DNA from: Salvia splendens
Lineage: Eukaryota; Streptophyta; Magnoliopsida; Lamiales; Lamiaceae
Assembly (NCBI RefSeq): GCF_004379255.2
Contig: NC_056035.1
Span: forward strand, 28,210,502-28,274,501
DNA: 64,000 nucleotides
Direction: 5' to 3'
The position numbers and the translations under genes were made by a program. The notes below the pieces were generated by a model, which saw only the letters and a program-made list of their open reading frames with translations, was not told the DNA's origin and did no database searches. Below, piece by piece: positions 55,320-64,000 of this stretch (position 1 is its first letter; each line of letters opens with the position of its first letter).

Positions 55320-57117
55320 TCCAGGAAGCCGGCGTAGTTACCACTCGTTACAGAGCAGCTTTAGAGGCAGCAACAGTAGCTGAGCAAAACCCACTACCAC
55401 CACCACCAAAGCAAACAGAAGTAGAGATGGTCGTTGTCATCGACGACTCAGGAATCGGCTCTTTGCACGCTCATGATGAGAAGGAGCCCACACATGCCAT
55501 TGCCGCCACTCCTGGGATGCAGACCATCGCTATCAAATCAGGAGTGCTGGCCGTCTTGACCCATTTCTACAGTCTCTCGAAGGAATGTTCGTACGCCTTT
55601 TTGGAGGAGTTCTGCCGATACTGCGATATTCAGCCCGTCCCGGCTGGATCCACGTCAGAAGATTACAGGCTCAAGGTTATCCCCTTCGTTTTGAAAGGGG
55701 ACGCAGGAGTATGGCTGTCAAGGCTACCAGAGGGATCCATCAGGACTTGGGCGGAATTCCGCATGATATTCCTCGACCGTTTCTTCCCAGCATCAAAGAC
55801 AAGTTCCCTGAAAATGGAGATTACAGAGGCCAGACAAGAGTACGACGAGCCCCTCGGCCAGTACTGGGACAGATTTCAAGGGCTGCTTCTAGCATGCCCC
55901 AACCACAAGCTGGGAGAAAAGGAGATCTACTCGATCTTCTACGGCGGACTCACGGTGGACAGCAAGAACGACCTCAACCTCGCAGCTCAAGGGGATTTCT
56001 CAAAAACCTCTTTTAGCCAAGCTAAGAATATTCTAGAGAGGCTGATCGAGGCCAAGCGGTCGTATGAGACAACCCGAGGGCAGTACAGACGAGGGGCAGT
56101 GCACGCAGCAGATGCAGTGGAGAAAGCCAGACCACCACCACCAACTGCACCCAAAGAAACACAGTATGTGCCGCAACCACCGCCGCCAGAGGAACATCAT
56201 TACTACTACTGCGAGTTTTCCCCTGAGGTTGAGCAAGTGAATGCTGCAGGCCACTGGAATGCAAATGGCAACTGGATCCAGGGGAAGCAGAGAGATGCTC
56301 CATGGAGGGATCACCCAAACTTCAGATGGACCGATCAAAATCAGAACCAACCACAACTACCCCCTCCACAGCAGACGCACTCCTCTAACGGGCAGTCCAA
56401 CTGGCCGTCCCGAATCATGGATAGACCAAACACTGGAGGAAATAGAGTGCAAGGGGGTCAGGCAGGTTGGTCAAGTGCCCTGGTCAAGTGGAGGACAATC
56501 CAATTGGTCAAGCCGACAAAAGGAAGGAGACTGGGGAGGATACCAACACCAAATCCCCCAGTATAGCAACCAGGAAAGGCAGTCAAGCAACCAAATGGTG
56601 AGTTATGTTCCACAGTACTTCCAAGGGAACCAACAAAACCACCAGTTCCAGAGCCAACCAGAGCAGTATGGATCGTCCGGTTTCTATCAGCAAGGTTATG
56701 GAGGAGGCCGATTTAATCAGAGAAATAACAGGCAGCAAAATGAAAATCCAGGGGATATGACGATTCCACATCAGCCCAATGATGCGGTGCGTGAAATGCA
56801 GGAAACCCAGAGGGAACAGAGGGCTGCATTAGAGATGCTTACAAAGCAGTTATCTCAAGTTATCGCAGGGTGAGTTGAGAGGTAATGAAGGAAAGATTCC
56901 GGCTACAGTGCAACCACCAGCAGGGCGGGACAACGTCAACACAGTGTCCCTGAAATCAGAAGGAGTTTATCAAAGCTCAACTACAAGTTTTCCGACACCC
57001 AGGATCAGTCATAATGCAAACTCTAAATCCGTCACCTCTGATCAAGTCACAGCGGAGGAAGAATCTGACATCCGAAAACAGGTTGCTGAAAAGAGAAGGA
57101 GGATCGAAGCAGAATAA
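55320..57117 (+). pseudogene. Gag of element D
   Basis: The frame containing MVVVIDDSGIGSLHAHDEKE (ATG 55427) is open upstream (RYRAALEAATVAEQNPLPPP), so the true start is unclear. The capsid-like core is intact (WLSRLPEGSIRTWAEFRMIF, QYWDRFQGLLLACPNHKLG), then VNAAGHWNANGNWIQGKQRD and PWRDHPNFRWTDQNQNQ. A frameshift near 56480 moves the linker (QPEQYGSSGFYQQGYGG) and helix (ALEMLTKQLSQVIAG) to another frame. TGA at 56871 separates the last part, RGNEGKIPATVQPP. Confidence 0.83.
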
Positions 57118-58475
57118 GTGACCAACATGGTCCGACCTGGTGATCTTCCCCCCAAGAGAACTGACCCAGGGGTATTTACGCTCCCAATCTCCGTCAGAAA
57201 CGTCCAAATAGAGCACGCAATGTGCGACCTAGGGGCCTCCATCAATATTATGCCATACTCTATATTCAAGAAGCTGGGGAATGCCAAGCTCGTCGAAACT
57301 AATATGGAAATACAGTTAGCAGAAGGATCTTACATTTACCCCGAGAGAGTTCTGGAAGATGAGGTCGTCAAGGTAAACAGATTCATGTATCCCGCGGATT
57401 TCTTTGTTATAAAGATGACGGAACTAGGAGCGGATGAGTCTATTGGAATCCTCTTGGGGAGACCTTTCTTATCCACCGCCAACACGGTCATTGACGTTCG
57501 CCAGGGAACAATTAATTTGGAGTTTAAAGGAGAGCGACTTACAGTCGAAATTAATAAAGCTGCAAAACGGTTGCAGGACAGAGAAAGCATACAAACTGTA
57601 GACGCCATTGGCCCTCGGAGACAGAAGCATCCGATGGAGGAGTCCTTCAAGGAGCCACCATCTGTCTCCACTAAGAGTAAACTGATCAGGAGAGAGGCAG
57701 AAGATTGGCTTGAAGCGACAATGACTGGAGCAAGTGATGATCAAGCCGTTGGGGGCGCAATTATGGAATTTTTCCAGCCATCGCGACCCACCGAGGCAGG
57801 AGAGGGTAACCAACCGAGAAGGATCAAAAAACCTCCAGACCGAACTGCCCCACTAAAAGGAATGCTGAAAAGGGATCTCTCGCTTACAAGGCAACTACTC
57901 CCCCAACATCACTCCCAACTGATGCCTAAGAAGCGAAGTTCAACTTGGTCGGACCTTCGAGCAGTCACGACAAAACTTCCATACCCCATTGACCAAGAGG
58001 AGGTCAGAGCATCGTTAAGAGGCGCTGGAGCCCATAGAAGACTCATAAAGGATTTCGCCGAAAGAGCACAGGTCCTGACGAAGTCACCCCGGAGCAACGT
58101 TAAATATCCTGATGTCTGCGAGACCGCGTTCCCGTTTCAAAGAGATCGATTCAGGAGTTATTCTATGATACGCAGTCCTGAATGGAATCACTCTTTTGAA
58201 GTGATGTGTGAAGCTGGTGACCATGCAATCAGAGCAGTACTGAGTCAGAGAATCCGAGGGAAGAGTCATGTGGTCCTCTACGCGTCAAAAACATTGGGTC
58301 AGGTGCAAAGAAACTATGATGCGACCAAAAAAGAAATGCTGGCAGTAGTTTTTGCATTTGAGAAGTTCAGACAGCACCTTCTTGGTTTGAAGGTGCTGGT
58401 GTATACTAACCGTGCGGCCATCAAGTACCTACCGTCAAGGGAGAAGTCAAACCCTCAATTGATCAGATGGTTACT
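57118..58475 (+). CDS. Protease-RNase H ORF of element D with RT deleted
   Basis: One open frame holds FTLPISVRNVQIEHAMCDLG (active site DLGASIN), IGILLGRPFLSTANTVIDV, a linker, then WSDLRAVTTKLPYPIDQEEV and HRRLIKDFAERAQ. RNase H motifs HSFEVMCEAGDHAIRAVLSQ, YASKTLGQVQRNYDATKKEM and FAFEKFRQHLLGLKVLVYT follow. The RT fingers and palm, including FMDD, are absent, with no frameshift at the joint (near 57935-57950). The frame is cut at 58475 by element E; the stop at 58494 belongs to E's LTR. The canonical first RNase H Asp (MCDAS in relatives) is Glu here (MCEAG), and YTD is YTN, so RNase H is probably inactive. Confidence 0.75.
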
Positions 58476-61382
58476 TGTAACACCCGTACCTTAATTGAGA
58501 AGTTAATTTTCATGTAACGGAATAATTGATAAAATTATTTCGAAATGCTATGCTTCTCGATAGGTGTGATATGAAAAGAATATGGTTTATGTGTTTAATA
58601 TGGAAAAAGAATGTGTTTATGTTATTTTAATTATGAACAATGGGAGACACGTTTAAGGTCTCGTTGAAAGATCGATGATGAAATTGCTATTCATTAGCAA
58701 GACGAATGAATTAAATGGAAAGGAAAATATATGTTTTATGGATAACGACGCGCGTAAGCGAGGAACGGTTAAAGGAATAGTATATTTGGAACAACACCAA
58801 ATATAAATTATGTACGTTTTTCCGTACTAAAAAATTTTTGATATGAAGAACGGGATAACAAAATAAAAATGAAGACCCGTGAATTTTAATGAACGAAGGA
58901 AAATACAAAATTATGATGTATGAATTTATTTTGGACTTTTCAAAATAAATTTGAAGTCCAATTAAAAAATAAATTAATCTTGGAGTCTAAATACTCTTTA
59001 AATCCATCAAGTAGTAGTTTCTCTATTTTGGGCTGGTATTCTTTTTTTTAGCCCAATAGAAAGTAAATCATGGAAGCCCATGTATGAATTTAATTAACTA
59101 AGCCCAAGTTTTTTTCTTCTTTCTTCTCCTTCCCCCCCCCCCCCCCACGACCGGCGGTTCTTGCATTCCCCCCATGATGTTCACGGTTTTCACCTCCCCA
59201 CTTCCCATCAATATCTACACCCCAAAAGCCACCCCCCCACCTTCACACTACACACAAAAAAAAAGAGAGAGAGAGGCGCCGAGAGGAAGTCGACGGGAAG
59301 AAGGAGGAAGCTTTGAAGCCACCATTCTTTGTTTTTCTCTACCATTTTCAACCATTTCTTGGAGGTATAATCCATTCCTTGTTTAAAGCATGTGTTGTTC
59401 TAGCTTTTCATGCATGTTACATCCTTGTTTCATAGCTTTTCCTCCATAACCAAACTAAATAGAAACCAACTTAGAATCTTCCAAACGATCGCCGTACATA
59501 GCCGAAGCTTAGAAAGAACTTAGCTTTATGTTAATATCACGTGTTGCGGGCCTTTGCGGAGTGTTTCCGGGCGGGTTCGGAGTGGTTTCGGAGGAGGAGA
59601 AGCTGTCGCCGGCGACGGGCAGCGGCGCTCGATGTCCTCGGTGCGGATGACGGCGGCCGGTGACGCGACGGTGAGACAGCAGCCCCGGCGTGGCGAGGCA
59701 GCAGTCCCAGCCGCACGGCAGCGGCGACCGACGATGGCCCTCCGCGGCAGCAGCTCCCGGCGACTCCAGCTGCGGCGGCAAACGGCTCCAGCCGCGACGG
59801 TGGCGAGCCGGAGGGAGAACGACGGCGACGACAGTGGTAGTGGTCGGCTGCTGTGTGTTTGCCGAGAGAGAGAGGGCGACGGGGAGAGAGAGAAAGAAGA
59901 GAGAGAGAGAGGGTGTGTGTTGGAGAGGGAGATGTTTTTGGGCCAATTTTTTTTTTAAGATTGGGCCTTTTTAATAAGTAATTGGAAGTATGTTTATAGT
60001 TGGGCCTCTTTAAATGATTTGGGGTTTTTATTTTAATTAATTTCTTGGAGGTTTTAATTTGGCTAAAGAATTTAAATCTCTTGGGCCGTAAATTTAAAAT
60101 TTAATCGTGGCGAATTATTTAATTAATTCCCGTAAGGCTTTTTGAAGAAGAATAATTTACCTAAGTATGAAATAATACTTTTCAACGGTAAATAATTAAG
60201 AAAATTAAAGTATGCGCGAAAAAAAAATAATTTTTAGAAATTATTTTCGACGTTATGGAAGATACGAGGAGTCAACGAAGGAAAGAACGAGCGTAAGCGG
60301 CCGACCGGCGTCGCACGCGACGCCTTGGGCTGCCGCCGAATAACCGAAAATGTGCGAAAATCGAGAAAGAGAATTAAAAAGATTTTAATTAGAGTGCATG
60401 CATTCTAATTATCGTCGTTACAGAGGTTTGATATGAATTTTATGTGTTTTCCAAAAAGGTAGTTCGCACGCACGCTAAAAGTCGGAACGAGGAATTTTAC
60501 GGAAATCATAAGCTTTTGAGGTGGGCTTTATTCTTTAACGTTTACTTTGAATCAATATGCTTACGATGTTATAAGGATGTTTCTATAAGTATGTCATGCC
60601 GTGTTTATGTTTTGAAACTGCCTATCTGATTGTCTACTAGAATGAAACTCTACTAGACTTTGATGGTTAACGAATTCGGGTCTAACTAGGGTCTACGCCC
60701 TACTTAGACTAGTGCACTGATGGGGATCGTGAGCCGTCCCCTAGGTCGGCCGGTCCAGTGATCGAGATTGTGGCCACAGTCTCGTTTCACATGATGGTTC
60801 AGATATGGTATATGATGGAGGATGATGTTAGTCCGCGCGGACACTGTTTTATGGAAATGAACTTTAGTGTCTCTCGGCCTTTTAAAAGTAAAACCCGGGA
60901 TTCACTCGATGATGGCTTGACATATCTTAACGGTGAATGTTTTTGGGCATGAGCTCACTGGGTGCACCAAGTACTCAGCCCCTGCATATGTTTTCCCTAT
61001 GTGCAGGTTGAGCGGGGTCGGGAGGCGGAGGATGTTGAGCGATGATCCAAGAACGTATTAAATCACTGTTCCAGTTACTATTATGTCTTCATACATAGTA
61101 GTAGCTAAACTCTCAAATTGCTTCCGCTACTCAATGTTTTCAGAATTTCTGTTGTTTTCTTTGAACTGTTGAACTCTGTTACTTCCCTTATGATTGAACT
61201 CTGTTATCTTTCATTATGAGACTTGGGTTTTGAAACGTTGATCGATTTAAATGGAATTTCCTCTTTGATTGTTAAGTTGTATTGCCTTGAGTTGATTATC
61301 CCCACCTTCATCCCCGCTTCTTAATTCCCCCTCTAGTCACGATTTCCCGTGCTTCCTATCCTTAGGAAGTGCGGTCGTGACA
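58476..61382 (+). repeat. 5' LTR of element E
   Basis: 2907 bp from TGTAACACCCGTACC to GGTCGTGACA, bounded by PBS three bases later. It contains a C16 run (59133-59148), a GC-rich block (59540-59840), GA microsatellites (59260-59275, 59885-59915) and, near the end, CCCTATGTGCAGGTTGAGC, a phrase common in such LTRs. No 3' copy is in the window, so the 5' boundary rests on the break in element D. Confidence 0.85.
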
Positions 61383-61385
61383 GAA

Positions 61386-61398
61386 TGGTATCAGAGCC
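61386..61398 (+). other. Primer binding site of element E (initiator tRNA-Met)
   Basis: TGGTATCAGAGCC is the usual plant iMet primer complement, three bases after the LTR. Confidence 0.92.
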
Positions 61399-61875
61399 GT
61401 GTTTTTCCTTCCGCTCTGGACCGAGAGTCGTTTATTCAATCTAGTCTAGACTCATTTCGCTAGACTAAAAGAGTATCCGTTTAAAGCTCAACACTCCGTC
61501 TCGCCGCGCTCAACATGAAATAAGGCAAAAGTTGAAACGAAGCATAATAGAGGTGATAGAATGAATGGAGCGCAGAAAAGGCGCGAATTCCAAGGAATGA
61601 TGAGATGACGAGACGAGGGAAAACCTTGTGAAGCGCGATTAGCATTAGGTGGAAGGATAGACGAAATGTTAAAAGTACCACATTTATAAAATACGAAACA
61701 TTTATCCTTAGATGATTTTAAAAAAAAAAAGAATTTTTATGACTTTTTCCTTATGGAAATTGACAGGTATATGCACGGTAACACGTATGACGTTCTCTAC
61801 GCATTTTATCTTTTCTACCTCGCTTTCTCTTTTTTTTTTTTACGATTGGTTGCTAAGGGAATTTACTTTTTGTAG

Positions 61876-62559
61876 ATGGCGATCACGATCCACGCACCGC
61901 TAAGGGGAAGGTACGACAAGAATGGATTGCGGGCGGTGGAAATGTATCGCGAGTTCGAGAGGGACGCGAGGGCCCCTTTGATATCTTATGTCGCCGATTA
62001 CTTGACCTTATGGCGGGATGCTCATGGCTGTGGAGTGAGGCACTATGAGGGAATCAAGAGATTGATTGATGGACTACCGGCACCTTGGAATAGGTGGGCC
62101 GACGAGGCTTCACGGTCATACATCTGGCATAAGCTTCCCGACTACAGCATGCAGGGAGACATGCATGGTTTTGTGAAGGTTCTCTTGGAAGCACTGGTCG
62201 ATGCTCGTGGTGGACCGCCACCCTATGCTCCTCCTAGGAAGGAGGCGTCCTCATCGGGTCGTAGTCCCTGCAGCGGGGGTCGATACGAGAATGAGACGCC
62301 GCAACCAAACTGCCCTAAGAGGAGAAGGCTTGGGATGCGTACCTCCGCACCTCCCGCGACGGAAGTCCTTGTGGTTGATGAGCATATCGACGACGCTACT
62401 GATGTGCGGGAGAGTGATGAGGAAGAGGAAGAAGATCCCCTTGAAGACGAGGAGGATCCCATGGAGGATGAGGAAGACCCCGAAGAAGAGCCCCTTGCGA
62501 GAGAGGTTGAAGTTAATAGCGAGGAAGGGGCGAATTATGAGAGAGCTCCCGAGGAGTAG
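61876..62559 (+). CDS. Extra acidic ORF upstream of gag in element E, unknown function
   Basis: It encodes 227 residues starting MAITIHAPLRGRYDKNGLRA. The N-terminal ~110 residues look folded and mostly helical (VADYLTLWRDAHGCGVRHYE, LIDGLPAPWNRWADEASRSY), reminiscent of the alpha-helical capsid region of gag proteins but not assignable. A basic PKRRRLG patch follows at about 150, then a strongly acidic tail with EDPLEDEEDPMEDEEDPEEE. ATG directly follows TTTTTGTAG, a good splice acceptor after a T-rich tract, so it may be expressed from a spliced leader. It sits between PBS and gag, where typical Tekay elements have only leader. No stop interrupts it, unlike gag. I do not recognise the protein. 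Confidence 0.6.
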   Translation: MAITIHAPLRGRYDKNGLRAVEMYREFERDARAPLISYVADYLTLWRDAHGCGVRHYEGIKRLIDGLPAPWNRWADEASRSYIWHKLPDYSMQGDMHGFVKVLLEALVDARGGPPPYAPPRKEASSSGRSPCSGGRYENETPQPNCPKRRRLGMRTSAPPATEVLVVDEHIDDATDVRESDEEEEEDPLEDEEDPMEDEEDPEEEPLAREVEVNSEEGANYERAPEE

Positions 62560-62824
62560 TGTTCTTTTACTGTTTTGTTAGTTTCGAATGTTTTGCTTTG
62601 ACGAACTATGTAGTAGTTTCTTTTGACGTTTGTTTTTCTTCCATGTTTCAAAGACCTTGTGAAACACGTACTTGTTGGTTTTAAGATAATTAAGCTTCCG
62701 TTGTTTTATCGTTATGTTCGTTTTACCTCGTTGTGTTTGGAAAGTTGTGTTATCGTTTTGGAGAGGTTGTGTGGTGTGGTGATGTTAAAAGTTGGATTTT
62801 GTACTAACGTATGTGTTGAACAGA

Positions 62825-64000
62825 ATGCCTCCCCGACGTGCCGCAGTTCACCACGAGAATGGGGCAAGCAACGAGACCCAAAGCAGTGTGGGTCCCGAAG
62901 GACAACCACCACCACCACCTCCACCACCGCCACAGCTGGAACGGAACATCGAGAAAGAGTTCCGAAAGGAACGTCCTCCCGTGTTCGATGGAATGGGAGA
63001 TCCAACCAAGGCCGAGACCTGGATTCGGGCCATAGAACGCATCTTTAAGTTCTTGAGGTGCACTGACCAGGAGCGCCTATCGTGCGTGACTTATTAGCTC
63101 ACCGGATCCGCAGAATTCTGGTGGGAGACTAAGCAGCGAACAATGACGCAGGAGCAGTTAGACACTCTGACGTGGGAAGACTTTAAGGAGGAACTGTATG
63201 ATAAATACATTCCAAGGAGCTACCGTAAGGCAAAGGAGGCCGAGTTCTACAATTTAAAGCAGGGGCGGATGACTGTGACAGAATATGACCGTGCCCTATG
63301 TGACATGTCTCGATATGCACCCGAGCAAGTAAACACCGACGAGAAGATGGCGGAAAAGTTTTGTGCCGGTCTGAGGCACGAAATCAGGATGGCTTTGGCA
63401 TGCCGTGGCAGACTCTCGTATGCCGAGTCATTATCTCGTGCATTGGACGTGGAGGAAGCGATGCCACGGGAAAGGACGGTTACACCCACTACTCCGACAC
63501 CGCCGCCCTCACAGCAGAATTTCCGGGATAAGAGGAAATGGGACGGGAACCGCGCACCCTTCGACAACAAGAGGTTCCAGAGTACCCCAAACTCTTTCCA
63601 GGGAAAAGGAAAGCAAGCTGCTCCCTTCCAAAGTGGAGATTTCCGTCAGAGAGCACCTCCTTGTGCCAAATGTCAGAAGAACCACATGGGAGAGTGCAGA
63701 GTCGGGACCAACGTGTGCTACAAGTGTGGTGGAGTCGGACACTTCGCCAAAGAGTGCCCGAGCAACAACAATACTGGAGGTGGGGGAAAGCCGAACGGAC
63801 CTCGAGGAAATCCTACACCACCTCCGCAGCAGCAGCAGCGTCGCCAGCCATATCCGACTCAAGCTAGGGCCTATGCCTTGGGACGCAATCAAGCAAAAGC
63901 CCCACAGGGAGAGCCCAAACGAGATAATCTGGCAGGTATGGGAACATTACTTGACATGCCTGTTGCTGTTCTGTTTGATACGGGTGCGTCGCACTCTTTT
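62825..64000 (+). pseudogene. Gag-protease of element E with one stop codon, runs off the window
   Basis: It starts MPPRRAAVHHENGASNETQS, then a poly-Pro stretch and the retrotransposon gag domain (FDGMGDPTKAETWIRAIERI, GSAEFWWETKQRTM, YDKYIPRSYRKAKEAEFYNL). A Cys-rich CAKCQKNHMGEC and the CCHC knuckle CYKCGGVGHFAKEC (63716-63757) follow, then protease FDTGASHSF at the edge. The only lesion is TAG at 63095-63097 in SCVTY*LTGSAE, where relatives have a sense codon; CAG-to-TAG would explain it. Gag packages RNA and the knuckle binds it. Apart from that stop the frame is open to 64000. Confidence 0.85.

Larger units (their letters stand above)
58476..64000 (+). mobile_element. Element E: Tekay/Del-like chromovirus (Ty3/gypsy), 5' part
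   Basis: The LTR starts TGTAACACCCGTACC inside the RNase H codons of element D, preceded by TTACT (58471-58475) as the candidate TSD. Then come PBS TGGTATCAGAGCC (initiator Met), an extra ORF, gag with a zinc knuckle, and the protease start FDTGASHSF at the window edge. The rest lies to the right. Long LTR, PBS type and gag-PR order fit the Tekay lineage; the chromodomain is not visible. Confidence 0.9.

Noticed and set aside
59509..59974. ORFs on both strands in the GC-rich part of LTR E as genes
   Set aside because: Open frames on both strands come from high GC; no start context, splice sites or recognisable domain.

Overview
The window is plant nuclear DNA from a eudicot. Three intron-containing plant genes (a HAD class IIIB acid phosphatase, an NPH3-type BTB gene and a Snapin/BLOC-1 subunit) sit in a sea of LTR retrotransposons, hAT, CACTA and PIF/Harbinger remnants and small MITEs. 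Nothing bacterial is present: no operons, Shine-Dalgarno sites or CRISPR. I cannot name the species from sequence alone.

Positions 1-35,860 form a nested stack of Athila-like Ty3/gypsy retrotransposons. The outermost, element C (+ strand), enters from the left edge with gag and ends in a truncated 3' LTR near 35,860. Its gag is split by a 1.49-kb solo LTR (272-1763, TSD GCAAT). Its RNase H region is split by element A (5461-28306, - strand, TSD GTAAT). Element A's post-pol ORF is split by element B (10897-19087, - strand, TSD CTGTG), and A's gag is split by an unrelated 826-bp solo LTR (25669-26494, TSD GATCC). In each case, removing the insert and one TSD copy rejoins the host reading frame. 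A and B are defective: A lacks the catalytic half of RT, and B lacks most of pol, so its early RT is joined to the tail of the post-pol ORF.

From 35,860 to 39,431 lie a hAT (DUF659) pseudogene, a 57-bp tandem repeat and the 3' end of a CACTA transposon. The gene island covers 40.5-46.4 kb: acid phosphatase (+), NPH3 gene (-, damaged) and Snapin homologue (-). MITEs sit in the introns of the latter two. From 46.75 to 48.64 kb is a PIF/Harbinger element with TTA duplications that carries only the Myb-like ORF1. MITEs, an unclassified diverged direct repeat and a second hAT pseudogene follow.

From 51.6 kb is a second Athila-like complex (D): an LTR fragment, a post-pol/3' region, a full LTR flanked by PPT side and PBS, then gag and a protease/RNase H ORF lacking RT. 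At 58,476 it is interrupted by a Tekay/Del-like chromovirus (E) with a 2.9-kb LTR, an initiator-Met PBS, an extra acidic ORF upstream of gag, and gag running into protease at the right edge.

The most intriguing signal is a conserved, structured non-coding 3' domain in all four Athila-like elements (A, B, C, D). It contains 2-3 palindromes of about 38 nt, a long stem with an inner tetraloop showing compensatory base changes, a conserved block of about 45 nt, and a second tetraloop hairpin next to the 3' LTR. It lies outside every ORF and looks like a functional RNA module of this retroelement lineage.
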